Below are positions 16,530 to 25,236 of a stretch of DNA of 64,000 nt, one piece after another. The notes under the pieces were generated by a model. The model did no database searches. It was not told the origin of the DNA and saw only the letters and a program-made list of their open reading frames with translations. A program made the position numbers and the translations under genes. The stretch is from the NCBI GenBank assembly GCA_964532225.1, contig CAZHHM010000006.1, forward strand, positions 1 to 64,000, read 5' to 3'. The stretch is from CAZHHM01 sp964532225 (lineage in GTDB: Bacteria > Margulisbacteria > WOR-1 > JAKLHX01). The first letter of the stretch is position 1. Every line of letters starts with the position of its first letter.

Positions 16530-17503
16530 TCAATGATGCCTTTTGTGATGCTTTCAACGATGTTCTCCTTTACGGCCTCGTCGCAGACGCGCAGCGCGCT
16601 TGTTATGGCCTTGGCCTTTGCCCTTCCGTGGGCCTTGTAAACGATACCGTTAAGCCCGAGCAGAGGAGCTGCCCCGTGCTCGTCATAATCTATGCGCTTT
16701 GACATGCTCCTGAAGGCAGGCTTCAGCATGAGCGCTGCCGCGATCGAAATGACGTTCTTCTTAAGCTCTTCTTTCAGAAGCCCGAATATGAGGCTGCTGA
16801 CCGATTCCGACAGCTTGAGCACGGTGTTGCCCACAAAACCGTCGCAGACCACTACATCGACCTTGCCGTTAAGTATGTCCGCCGGTTCAACGAACCCGAC
16901 GAAGCCGCGGCAGTGCTCCTTAAGGAGAGGATAGGTCTCCTGAACGAGCTCATTCCCTTTTTCAAGCTCTGTGCCTATGTTCAAAAGCCCCGTTTTAGGC
17001 GACTTGATGTGCATTACATGTTCGGCGTACTGGGCTCCCATCTGACCGAACTGCATAAGGTGTTTTGATTTGCAGTCAACGTTCGCTCCCATATCAAGAA
17101 GGAGGACCTCTCCGCCCTTGGCCGTGGGGAATATGGTGGCTATGGCAGGGCGTTCGATCCCTTCGATCCTTCCCAGCTTGAAAAGAGAGGCCGCCATAAG
17201 AGCGCCTGTATTGCCGGCGGAAATGAAAGCGTCCGCCTCGCCTTTTTTCACGAGCTCGAGCCCTATGTTGATAGAGGAGTTCTTTTTCTGTTTGACCGCC
17301 TGCACAGGGGGTTCGTGCATGCCGATCGATTCGTCGGCATGGACTATCTCAAAGCGGATATCGGGCCTTACCGCCTTTATTGCGTCCTTGTTGCCGACCA
17401 GAACGGCGGAAATGCCGAGCTTTTTGTAAGCTTCTTCCGCGCCCTTGACTATCTCGAGCGGGGCATGGTCCCCGCCCATGGCGTCGAGTGCTATCCGCAC
17501 CAA
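16526..17503 (-). CDS. plsX: Phosphate acyltransferase PlsX
   Basis: Converts acyl-ACP to acyl-phosphate for phospholipid synthesis. The 325-residue protein opens with ALDAMGGDHAP (5-15) and contains SAGNTGALMA, LLDMGANVDCK and DGFVGNTVLKLSE, all typical of PlsX. It lies 2 bp after rpmF and overlaps fabH, the conserved rpmF-plsX-fabH cluster. Its PlsY partner is not in the window. Confidence 0.97.
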   Translation of the reverse strand: MVRIALDAMGGDHAPLEIVKGAEEAYKKLGISAVLVGNKDAIKAVRPDIRFEIVHADESIGMHEPPVQAVKQKKNSSINIGLELVKKGEADAFISAGNTGALMAASLFKLGRIEGIERPAIATIFPTAKGGEVLLLDMGANVDCKSKHLMQFGQMGAQYAEHVMHIKSPKTGLLNIGTELEKGNELVQETYPLLKEHCRGFVGFVEPADILNGKVDVVVCDGFVGNTVLKLSESVSSLIFGLLKEELKKNVISIAAALMLKPAFRSMSKRIDYDEHGAAPLLGLNGIVYKAHGRAKAKAITSALRVCDEAVKENIVESITKGIIE

Positions 17504-17505
17504 GG

Positions 17506-17715
17506 CTATTTCTCCTTTTTGCCTTTTTTCTCTGCCTTGTCAACTATCACGATGACCTGACGTCCCTGATAGCTGCCGCAGGCAAGGCATGCCCTGTGCG
17601 GAAGTGTGGGTTCGCCGCAAGACGGACATTTGGATATGTTGGTCGCTTTGATCTTCCATGTCGCCCTGCGTTTTCCCGTCCTTGTGTTACTGTGTCTTTT
17701 CTTGGGTACCGGCAT
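17506..17715 (-). CDS. rpmF: 50S ribosomal protein L32
   Basis: A 69-residue L32 that begins MPVPKKRHSNTRTGKRRATW. Four zinc-ligand cysteines are intact in CPSC and CLAC (30, 33, 43, 46). The Lys-rich tail KAEKKGKKEK is longer than in many L32 proteins. The start lies inside the last 29 bp of the DUF177 gene, so the two are likely coupled. Confidence 0.97.
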   Translation of the reverse strand: MPVPKKRHSNTRTGKRRATWKIKATNISKCPSCGEPTLPHRACLACGSYQGRQVIVIVDKAEKKGKKEK

Positions 17716-18202
17716 TTTTAAGAGCCTCCTTTAATTTTAATAGTCTCGGATCAATACTTTTTTCTTTTTTACCGCTTTCAAGTCCCGGACAGTCACTGTC
17801 ACAGAGGACCTGTATCGGCGTTTCGGATATCAGGTACTGCCTGGCTATCTCGCTAAGGTCAATTGTCAGATCATCCGAAATAGGAACAATGATGTCCTCG
17901 TCCCCGATCTCGACCTCTTTTTCGTCTTCCCTTTCCTTTCCCCTTTCCCGGGAGAACCTCTCGTCAATAACAGCGGAAAAGGCGGACTCGAACTCCTTAA
18001 GGCAGCGGGCGCAGGCCAGTTTGACCGTTGCCTTCATCTTGCCTTTTGCCAGGAACAGCTCCCCGGCATTTATTATGTCCAGGGACATGTGGGCCGGGCC
18101 CGACAGTGATATATCCTCCTGACCAAGGTCAACGTCGATATCACCGTCAAAATGGAGTTCCTTGCCGGTCTGCTGAAGGAGCTCGGTAAGATCAAGTCTC
18201 AC
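17687..18202 (-). CDS. DUF177 (YceD-like) protein
   Basis: A 171-residue member of the DUF177/YceD family, which almost always precedes rpmF and is linked in plants and bacteria to 23S rRNA accumulation. CARCLKEF (about 64-71) and CDSDCPGLE (about 134-142) supply the four conserved cysteines, a probable metal site. A charged stretch (about 85-100) separates the halves. It overlaps rpmF by 29 bp and is the first gene of the lipid operon. Confidence 0.9.
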   Translation of the reverse strand: MRLDLTELLQQTGKELHFDGDIDVDLGQEDISLSGPAHMSLDIINAGELFLAKGKMKATVKLACARCLKEFESAFSAVIDERFSRERGKEREDEKEVEIGDEDIIVPISDDLTIDLSEIARQYLISETPIQVLCDSDCPGLESGKKEKSIDPRLLKLKEALKNAGTQEKTQ

Positions 18203-18234
18203 TTAGTAATTATAATGTAGCGGGAATAGGGGTG

Positions 18235-19134
18235 TCAACGAAGCCGCCCTGCTGCTCTGGGGTGTGCCTTGTCATATACCGACTTCAGGCGCTCCTTGGT
18301 TATATGGGTATATATCTGTGTCGTTGACAGGCTGCTGTGGCCGAGAAGCTCCTGCACGGCCCGGAGGTCGGCCCCTCTTTCAAGGATATGGGTGGCAAAA
18401 CTGTGACGCAGGCTGTGCGGGGTTATTTTCTTTGATATCCCGGCGGCCCTTACATAGCGCCGTATCAGCCTTTCGACCGAGCGGGAGGAAAGGCGGGTGC
18501 CGTTCCTGCCTATGAAAAGGGCTTTCTGCTCCTTCTTCGGGTTAAGCTTTGGTCTTCCGTTCCCGATATACCGGGACACGGCCGAAAGGGCGGCCGAACC
18601 GATAAGGACTATCCTTTCCTTTGAGCCTTTGCCGGTGACCGGGACCTCCCCGTCGCTCCCTATATCATTACAATTTAGCCTGACAAGCTCGCTTACGCGC
18701 ATGCCGGAGGCGTACAGGACCTCAAGCAAGGCCTTGTCCCGTGATCCCATAGGGGTGGCGGCGTCAGCGGCGGCCAGAAGGCGCTCGACCTCGTCATAAT
18801 AAAGGAAGCTCGGCAGTTTTTTCTCTATCTTTGGTATCGAGACGGCTTTCCAGGGGCCCGTTCCCGAAAGCCCTTTCCTGGCCAGATAACGGTAAAAGGT
18901 CCTGAAGCAGGATATCTTGCGCGCGATCGATTTTCTTGACGCGCCGTTCTCTTCGAGCTGCATGATATACGACCTGGCAAGCGTCCTGGACATCCCGTCG
19001 AACGAGCCGACGGAGCTTTTTTTCAGGAATGATGAAAGCTGTTTGAGGTCAAGGGCGTATCCGGCTATCGTGTGCGGGGACAGGTTCCTCTCTTTTTCAA
19101 GGAAGCCGGTAAAATCGGAGATCTCTTTCTGCAT
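18235..19134 (-). CDS. Tyrosine recombinase XerC/XerD family
   Basis: A 299-residue site-specific recombinase. The N-terminal SAM-like DNA-binding domain spans 1-90 (ERNLSPHTIAGYALDLKQL). The catalytic set is complete: Arg146 (ASGMRVSEL), Lys172, His240 and Arg243 (HSLRH), His266 (LLGHSS) and nucleophile Tyr275 (IYTHIT). Length and spacing match chromosome-dimer-resolving Xer proteins, not phage integrases. No flanking att sites or mobile cargo are seen, so a housekeeping role is most likely. Whether it is XerC or XerD is unclear. Confidence 0.93.
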   Translation of the reverse strand: MQKEISDFTGFLEKERNLSPHTIAGYALDLKQLSSFLKKSSVGSFDGMSRTLARSYIMQLEENGASRKSIARKISCFRTFYRYLARKGLSGTGPWKAVSIPKIEKKLPSFLYYDEVERLLAAADAATPMGSRDKALLEVLYASGMRVSELVRLNCNDIGSDGEVPVTGKGSKERIVLIGSAALSAVSRYIGNGRPKLNPKKEQKALFIGRNGTRLSSRSVERLIRRYVRAAGISKKITPHSLRHSFATHILERGADLRAVQELLGHSSLSTTQIYTHITKERLKSVYDKAHPRAAGRLR

Positions 19135-19141
19135 GGCGGGA

Positions 19142-19597
19142 TCAGGCCAGGCGGTGGCGGGCCCTGTGTTCGCCGGAAAGAGGATGTATCTTCCCGTTCT
19201 CTTTGATCCAGAGGTCTTTCGGTTCGTCCTTATCCAGCTGCCTGGTATCTATATGTAAAAGGCCTTCGGCAGGGTAGAAGCCGATCCCCCTGATCTCTGG
19301 TACGGTCTCCGCGAAAAGGAAAAGGTCTTTAAGCTCGACCCCTTCGATGCTGATATGAGCGGCTTTTCCCATCCTGTGAGAGTTCTTTTTTGAAAGGTTG
19401 AGCTTTTCGCTGACATGGTCGCAGCGGTAAGCCTCGGAGATCTTCGGGACTTTGTTGAAGTGCGAAGTGATAGCTTCGAGAGCGCCTACAAGGCCCAGGT
19501 GAACGCGCACCGCGCCTTTGCACCTGTCGCATCTGCAAATGAAATCGCGGGTGGAATAATGTTCGCTGATGTTGCCCATCAAGACCAATTCTATCAT
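19142..19597 (-). CDS. M15A-like peptidase domain protein
   Basis: A 151-residue protein resembling the peptidase M15A (D-Ala-D-Ala carboxypeptidase-like) fold: SEAYRC (about 55-59), SHRMGKAAH (73-81) and the second motif GIGFYPAEGLLHIDTR (104-119). Zinc ligands would be His74, position 81 and His115. Position 81 is His where the family usually has Asp. CRCDRC at 21-26 adds three cysteines near the N-terminus. The open frame continues upstream to 19696, but that part overlaps the divergent metK start, so I place the start at 19597 (19579 is also possible). There is no signal peptide, which is odd for a wall enzyme. Confidence 0.72.
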   Translation of the reverse strand: MIELVLMGNISEHYSTRDFICRCDRCKGAVRVHLGLVGALEAITSHFNKVPKISEAYRCDHVSEKLNLSKKNSHRMGKAAHISIEGVELKDLFLFAETVPEIRGIGFYPAEGLLHIDTRQLDKDEPKDLWIKENGKIHPLSGEHRARHRLA

Positions 19598-19600
19598 CAG

Positions 19601-19630
19601 TTGAGGTGGCGGGCAAACGTGATATATAAT
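19601..19630 (+). promoter_or_regulatory. Predicted metK promoter
   Basis: TTGAGG (19601-19606), an 18-nt spacer, then TATAAT (19625-19630). The predicted start site is about 19637, just before the Shine-Dalgarno AGGAG at 19638-19642. The leader is too short to hold a SAM riboswitch. Confidence 0.55.
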
Positions 19631-19648
19631 GAAAAACAGGAGAAAATA

Positions 19649-20839
19649 ATGACAAAAAGAAAACTGTTCACCTGCGAGTCCGTGACCGAAGGCCATCCAG
19701 ACAAGATGTGCGACCAGATATCCGACGCTATTCTCGATTCAATACTCGAAAAGGACCCTGTCGGAAGGGTTGCCTGCGAAACTCTTGCCACGAACGGGCT
19801 TGTGATGGTAGCCGGAGAGATAACTACGGGAGCATACGTTGATATCGCAAATATCGCAAGGAACACGATAAAGGAGATCGGCTACACAAGCAGGGAGATA
19901 GGTTTTGACAGCGAGACCTGCGGGGTCATGGTCGCAATACAGGAACAGTCAAAGGACATCAAGCGCGGAGTGGACAAAGCGCTCGAGATCAGGGGCGGGG
20001 AGGTCGTGAAAGAGGACCTTGATGAGCTCGGTGCCGGCGACCAGGGCCTCATGTTCGGTTTTGCCTGCAACGAGACCCCCGAGCTTATGCCTATGCCGAT
20101 CAGTCTCGCCCAGAAACTTTCAAAACGCATCGCTGAGGTGCGCAAGAACGGCACGATGGCCTATCTTAGGCCAGACGGCAAAAGCCAGGTCACAGTTGAG
20201 TATGAAGGAAGCAAGCCTGTAAGGGTGGACAGCGTTCTTATCGCCGCTCAGCACAGCCCGGATGTCGACCCGAAGCAGATAGAGAAAGACGCGATCGAGA
20301 ATATCGTGAAAAAGATAGTCCCTGCCGAGCTCATGGACAAGAACACCAAGTTCTACGTTAACCCTACCGGAAGGTTCGTTATCGGAGGCCCGCAGGGAGA
20401 TACCGGTCTCACCGGAAGGAAAATAATCGTTGATACTTACGGCGGTTATGCAAGGCACGGAGGCGGAGCGTTCTCAGGCAAAGATCCGACAAAGGTGGAC
20501 AGGAGCGCCAGCTATGCCGTCCGTTACGTCGCCAAGAACATAGTGGCTGCCGGGCTCGCCGACAAATGCGAGGTCCAGGTCGCCTATGCCATAGGAGTGG
20601 CAAAGCCGCTTTCGGTAATGGTCGACACATACGGTACAGGCAAGATATCGGACGAGCAGATCGAAAAACTTATTAACGAGCACTTCGATCTCAGACCCGG
20701 AAGGATAATCAAGAACCTTAACCTGAGAAGGCCGATATACAGACAGGTAGCCGCGTACGGCCATTTCGGCAGGCCAGACCTTGATCTTCCTTGGGAAAAG
20801 ACGGACAAAGCAGCACAGCTGAAAAAAGCAGCTAAGTAG
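19649..20839 (+). CDS. metK: S-adenosylmethionine synthetase
   Basis: Makes SAM from methionine and ATP. The 396-residue protein from ATG 19649 begins MTKRKLFTCESVTEGHPDKM. Other signatures are GAGDQGLMFGFACNETPELMP, GGPQGDTGLTGRKIIVDTYGG and GGGAFSGKDPTKVDRS. The frame stays open far upstream, but the Shine-Dalgarno AGGAG and family length fix the start here. It is convergent with the next gene, only 2 bp apart. Confidence 0.97.
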   Translation: MTKRKLFTCESVTEGHPDKMCDQISDAILDSILEKDPVGRVACETLATNGLVMVAGEITTGAYVDIANIARNTIKEIGYTSREIGFDSETCGVMVAIQEQSKDIKRGVDKALEIRGGEVVKEDLDELGAGDQGLMFGFACNETPELMPMPISLAQKLSKRIAEVRKNGTMAYLRPDGKSQVTVEYEGSKPVRVDSVLIAAQHSPDVDPKQIEKDAIENIVKKIVPAELMDKNTKFYVNPTGRFVIGGPQGDTGLTGRKIIVDTYGGYARHGGGAFSGKDPTKVDRSASYAVRYVAKNIVAAGLADKCEVQVAYAIGVAKPLSVMVDTYGTGKISDEQIEKLINEHFDLRPGRIIKNLNLRRPIYRQVAAYGHFGRPDLDLPWEKTDKAAQLKKAAK

Positions 20840-20841
20840 CT

Positions 20842-21930
20842 CTATTCGTAAGCGAGGATGACGACCGCGTTGCTGACCCTTTCCTGATTCCCGTCCTGCG
20901 GATTGTTAACAACGCGTCCGCCGACATACATGGTCGAGGAGCCGCCTCCGTCAAGACCGATGGCATCCTTGCAGCCCAGCTCTTTCATGAGGACGGCCAG
21001 CTCCCTGAAGGTCACTCCCGAGCGCCTTACCCGACGGCGCGGTTTTTTCCCCTCGACAACGGCAAGGATAAGCTTGTTCCTGTCCGTTCTTCCTATGGCG
21101 GTCCTCGCGTTCCTTCCGGCAAGCGTCCAGAAGTTCTCAATATCAAGACTGAGGTCGGTCACGATCTCCCCGTTATCAAGAAGGCGCGGGCCTCCGGTTA
21201 TCACCTGTTCGTACTCGTCCCAGCCGTCGGTAAGCCGCATCTCCGTCTTTATCCTTGATCCGGGAGGGAGCTGGTTGGCGAAATGCCTGTTCCACCCGCT
21301 GCAGGAGATCACGTATCCTTCTTTGGGTATGGCGCAGTCCTGTTCGCCTATGCCGATGACGATATCGTTCTCGACCATCATCTCCACCCCGTTGCCTTCG
21401 GTCTTTGTGGTGTTGCCGTATTCCGGAGTGTAGATTATCAGCTCATTGTTCTTTCGCGGTCGGTTGATGCCGAAAATGTCGGCTGTGTCGTTGTTTGACA
21501 CATTGACTATCCTTCCCACCATCTTTGGTATGCCGAAACGGACCTTTTTAGACCTCGATATGCCTATGGCCGAGCGGTTCAGCAGCGACTTGGTCATCAT
21601 TTTTCCGTCAATAACTATAAGTCCTATCGGAAGATACGGCCATCTCCGGTGAAAGAAGGTCCCGTTCACCGCAGCCGCAGCGCCGTTGGCGTACGCTATC
21701 TTGCTGGTAGGAAGGAGCCGGCCGACCGTGCCCCTTGCAAGGGCCGCTTTTACCTCGATGCTGGACCGGTTAATATCTACAACGAGCACGTGCACCCTTA
21801 TCGGTGCTTTCGCGCTGAACTTTTTCATGAAGGTCCTGTAAGAGATCCCCGGCTGGACCTGATATTCTGCGGCGCCGGCGGAAGGACAAAGTGACAGTAT
21901 CAGCAGGATAACGGGGAGAAGGCGTATCAA
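20842..21930 (-). CDS. Secreted phosphodiester glycosidase (NAGPA/DUF2233) family protein
   Basis: A 362-residue protein with an N-terminal signal peptide (about 1-20, cleavage near AGA-AEY). The body matches the phosphodiester glycosidase family: AAVNGTFFHRRWPYLPIGLIVIDGKM, RTAIGRTDRNKLILAVVEG, and the C-terminal LDGGGSSTMYVGGRVVN. These exported enzymes cleave sugar-phosphodiesters in exopolysaccharide or wall polymers; the substrate here is unknown. Its start overlaps the SMC stop by 4 bp, so both are probably on one message. Confidence 0.9.
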   Translation of the reverse strand: MIRLLPVILLILSLCPSAGAAEYQVQPGISYRTFMKKFSAKAPIRVHVLVVDINRSSIEVKAALARGTVGRLLPTSKIAYANGAAAAVNGTFFHRRWPYLPIGLIVIDGKMMTKSLLNRSAIGISRSKKVRFGIPKMVGRIVNVSNNDTADIFGINRPRKNNELIIYTPEYGNTTKTEGNGVEMMVENDIVIGIGEQDCAIPKEGYVISCSGWNRHFANQLPPGSRIKTEMRLTDGWDEYEQVITGGPRLLDNGEIVTDLSLDIENFWTLAGRNARTAIGRTDRNKLILAVVEGKKPRRRVRRSGVTFRELAVLMKELGCKDAIGLDGGGSSTMYVGGRVVNNPQDGNQERVSNAVVILAYE

Positions 21931-24900
21931 TCAGCCACCTTAACCAGCTTCATGGAGACAAGCTTGGAGATGCCCGGTTCTTCCATGGTGATGCCGTAGA
22001 GATTGTTCGCCACCGACATGGTGCGTTTGCTGTGAGTGATCACTATGATCTGCGTTCTCTCCGAAAAGTCTTTGAGCAGTTTAGCGAAACGGATGGTGTT
22101 TATCTCGTCGAGCGCCGCGTCGACCTCGTCCATGAAACAGAACGGGCTGGGGTTCTTTCTCATCAGGGCGAACAGAATGGAGATGGCTGTAAGCGCCTTC
22201 TCTCCGCCGCTCATGAGTGAAAGGTTTATCCATTTCTTGCCCAGAGGTTTTGCGACTATCTCAATGCCTGCCTCAAGAGGGTCCCCCTCGGCGAGCTCGA
22301 TCCTTGCTTCTCCGCCTTCGAACAGGGTCCCGAATATCTCCGAAAAATACACATTGACCTCTTCGATAGTGGACATGAACTTCTCTTTAGCTTCCCCGTC
22401 AAGCTGGCGGATAAGGGTGTTTAGGTTGTCCCTGGCGCTTATCAGGTCGTTGTACTGCGTCTCGATGAAGGACATCCTTTCTTTGGCGGCCTCGAACTCC
22501 TCAACGGCGAGAAGGTTCACGGGGCCCAGCTCCCTTATGGCGTTCTTGAGCGACTCGACCTCATCCTTGCTCTTTGCCATGTTGGAGGCCTCTTCGACCG
22601 CGCTTGCGAGTATGTCCTGCACGCTCAGCTGGTATTCCTGCATCATAAGGGCCTCGATAGATGAAAGCTCGCCTTCGATCTTTGCCAGGTTGACCTCTTC
22701 TTTTGAAAGAGCGTCCCTGATCCCCCTGTCCTCGCTTGTGAGCTGTCTTATCTTTTCTTCAAGGGCTTCCGCTTTTGTCTCAAGGGATGCTTTTTTAGCG
22801 ATCAGGTCCTCAACCGAGGAGCCGAGCTCTTTCTCTTTTAGGGATATTTCCGGAAGGGAAGACTCGAGACCGGCTATCTCTTCTTTGGTCGAGGCTATCC
22901 TTGCGGAGATATTTTCGGATTCGGCCATCTTTGCCTTCAGCTCGTGCACGACAAGCGAGATCTGTTCAAGGACGGATATCAGCCTTTCGACCGAAGCTTT
23001 GCGCGATGAGAGCTCATTGTTCCTGACCGTAAGCTCCGCCTGCCTCATTTCGGCGCCGGGGAGTTCTTTTTCTATCTCTTCTATAAGCCTTGAGGCTTCG
23101 GCCTTTCTCGAGTCGATGCCTGACAGCTCTTTTTCTTTTCTCTCTTTTTCCGAAGTGAGAGAGGTCATGTCGGATGACGCGCGCTCGACCGCGGAGGTCC
23201 TTTCTTTCAACCCCTGTTCAAATGTGCCGAAGACCGCCTTGGTCTCGGCGAGCTTGGCAATGGCGGCTTCCTTTTCGGCGGTGAGCTCGGACATCCTTTT
23301 CTCAAGAATACTGTACTGGCTTGACGCTTCGGAAAAGCTTGACTGTATGCCGTTCAGAAGGCCCTCTTCTTCGCTCTTCCTGGATTCAAGAACAGAAAGC
23401 TTTGCTTTTTGCTCCTCGATGATCCTGCCTAGAGCGCTAAGCTCAACGTCTATCTTTTCGATGATCTGGCCTTTCCGGCCGAGTATCCTTTGCTTAAGCT
23501 CGCTGCTGACGCCCTCCATGCCGATCAGTTCCGACTCAAGGACCTTCATGTCCTCTTTAAGACCGTTCAGGTTGTCGAAGAACTGAACGTCCTTGTCCAG
23601 GTTCTCTTTTGCGAACCTTATCGAGAGATCGATCTCGGAGATGGCATGTTTCTTGTCGGTAAGCTCAAGCTCTCTCTCGAGCACAGGGTTCTTGAGGCTG
23701 TTCCACATCTTGAGACTTTCCTCGATCTTCCTGTTTATGGAATCGAAGATCTGTCCCGCGCCGGACATATGTTCCTGGGACTGCCGGTGCTGTTCTTTGT
23801 ATTCGGCAAGTATATTGCGATATTCTTCGAGCTTCTGCCCGCTTGACTGCAGCTGGCCCTCGAGCCTTGATATCTCGTCCCTGAGCGATTCCGCCCTTTC
23901 GGAAAGCTGTGAAAGCCTTTCTTTCGAAACGCCGGAAGATTTTTTCAGCTCTTCTATCCTTGATGTCACAGATGCCAGCTCGCGTGAAGCGCTCTCCGCC
24001 TCGGACGATACGGCGCAAAGCCCTTCTTTTCTGCTGACCAGGAGCCCTTCAAGATCGTAAGTGCCGGCAAGCAGGCTTTCTGTATTGAAGCCGTCCCCGA
24101 AACTGTCAAGCAGGGATGCCGCGCTTATCCTTGAAGTAAGGTTGACGAGGGCCCTCTCTTTTTCCTGATCCAGGTTAACAAGGCGTTCGCCAAGCTGCAA
24201 AAGCCTTTCGTTACCTACGTTTATCCTGCTCTTCGTCTCCTCGAACTGTATCCTCTTCGCGTTCATCTCGTTCCTGGCGACATCGACCGCGGACTCTATC
24301 TCTTTTATGTCGTTCTTGACCTTCTGCCGCTCTTCTTCCTCTTTTGCAGCTACGCCTTCGGCGCCTATCGTCTGACCTTTAAGCTCCTCGATCTTCTGCA
24401 CGAGCACTGTTTTTTTGTCGCTGAGGTACTGCAGCTGGCGTTTTGAAAGGCTTATCTCAAGTGTTTTCAGCTTTTCCTTGATGTTCTGGAACTCAAGGGC
24501 TTTTTGCGCCTGTATCTCGAGCGAAGCGATGTTCTCGGCTATCTCGTTCTTAAGGTCGTTCACCCTGAGAAGGTTCTGTTCGGTGGCGATCAGGCGTCTC
24601 TCGGCCGCACGTTTCTTGAACTTGTAGGTGGAGATCTTTGCGGCTTCCTCGAAAAGGGCCCTTCTTTCTTCCGGCTTGGAGCTGAGTATGGCATCTACCT
24701 GGCCCTGGTTCACGATGGAATACGCGCCGTCGCCGACGCCGGTATCAAGGAAAAGTTCTTTTATGTCCCTCAGGCGGCAGAGGTTCTTGTTGATGTAGAA
24801 TTCGCTTTCGCCGGAACGGAACACCCTTCTTCTTATCTGGACCTCGCTGTAATCGGCCTTGAGCCTTCCGTCTGAATTGTCCATGACCATTGCGACCTCG

Positions 24901-25139
24901 CCGAGAGAAAGCGCCTTTTTAGCGCTTGAACCGGCAAATATCATCTCTTCAAGGCTGTCGCCGCGGATCTCACGCATGCTCTGTTCGCCTATGGCAAAGC
25001 GCAGTGCGTCGATCACGTTCGATTTCCCGCATCCGTTAGGCCCGACTATGGCCGTTATGGAGGGGGCAGGATCGAAGGTGAGCGTTGTTTTGTCCGCAAA
25101 GGTCTTGAAACCTTTTAGGGTGAGCTCTTTAAGGTACAA
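21927..25139 (-). CDS. smc: SMC chromosome-segregation ATPase without a visible hinge
   Basis: A 1070-residue SMC. Walker A GPNGCGKS is at 33-40, the signature LMSGGEKAL near 976-983, and Walker B/D-loop FMDEVDAALDE near 1002-1012. Residues about 165-890 are almost all charged heptad-like coiled coil. The globular hinge of about 120-150 residues expected mid-protein (Gly-rich, about 500-650) is not recognisable. The protein is shorter than a usual bacterial SMC (about 1180) by roughly that amount. There is also no CxxC zinc hook. The start is TTG at 25139 with AGAGG upstream. ScpA and ScpB are not in the window. Confidence 0.93.
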   Translation of the reverse strand: MYLKELTLKGFKTFADKTTLTFDPAPSITAIVGPNGCGKSNVIDALRFAIGEQSMREIRGDSLEEMIFAGSSAKKALSLGEVAMVMDNSDGRLKADYSEVQIRRRVFRSGESEFYINKNLCRLRDIKELFLDTGVGDGAYSIVNQGQVDAILSSKPEERRALFEEAAKISTYKFKKRAAERRLIATEQNLLRVNDLKNEIAENIASLEIQAQKALEFQNIKEKLKTLEISLSKRQLQYLSDKKTVLVQKIEELKGQTIGAEGVAAKEEEERQKVKNDIKEIESAVDVARNEMNAKRIQFEETKSRINVGNERLLQLGERLVNLDQEKERALVNLTSRISAASLLDSFGDGFNTESLLAGTYDLEGLLVSRKEGLCAVSSEAESASRELASVTSRIEELKKSSGVSKERLSQLSERAESLRDEISRLEGQLQSSGQKLEEYRNILAEYKEQHRQSQEHMSGAGQIFDSINRKIEESLKMWNSLKNPVLERELELTDKKHAISEIDLSIRFAKENLDKDVQFFDNLNGLKEDMKVLESELIGMEGVSSELKQRILGRKGQIIEKIDVELSALGRIIEEQKAKLSVLESRKSEEEGLLNGIQSSFSEASSQYSILEKRMSELTAEKEAAIAKLAETKAVFGTFEQGLKERTSAVERASSDMTSLTSEKERKEKELSGIDSRKAEASRLIEEIEKELPGAEMRQAELTVRNNELSSRKASVERLISVLEQISLVVHELKAKMAESENISARIASTKEEIAGLESSLPEISLKEKELGSSVEDLIAKKASLETKAEALEEKIRQLTSEDRGIRDALSKEEVNLAKIEGELSSIEALMMQEYQLSVQDILASAVEEASNMAKSKDEVESLKNAIRELGPVNLLAVEEFEAAKERMSFIETQYNDLISARDNLNTLIRQLDGEAKEKFMSTIEEVNVYFSEIFGTLFEGGEARIELAEGDPLEAGIEIVAKPLGKKWINLSLMSGGEKALTAISILFALMRKNPSPFCFMDEVDAALDEINTIRFAKLLKDFSERTQIIVITHSKRTMSVANNLYGITMEEPGISKLVSMKLVKVAD

Positions 25140-25205
25140 TTTGGCTTTCCTCTAAAAATCGATTATAACACACTAAAAAAAGTGGCGGAATAAATAAATC
25201 AAGCG

Positions 25206-25214
25206 TGATATAAT
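25206..25214 (+). promoter_or_regulatory. Extended -10 promoter of the kinase at 25237
   Basis: TGATATAAT, an extended -10 element, lies 22 bases before the ATG. An AAAGGA Shine-Dalgarno sequence stands between. No good -35 is seen. Confidence 0.45.
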
Positions 25215-25236
25215 TCTTTACAAAATAAAGGAAAAT

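Noticed and set aside
18235..19134. Xer-family recombinase as a sign of a mobile island
   Set aside because: Length and motifs match housekeeping XerC/D, and no att repeats or cargo genes are next to it.
19415..19648. Long N-terminal extension of metK
   Set aside because: MetK homology and the AGGAG sequence begin at 19649; the extension overlaps the divergent M15-like gene.
19601..19648. SAM riboswitch upstream of metK
   Set aside because: Only about 12 nt separate the predicted start site from the start codon.
22036..23586. 516-residue plus-strand open frame
   Set aside because: It lies wholly opposite the SMC coiled coil and is Ser/Phe-rich, as expected from the complement of Glu/Lys/Leu codons.
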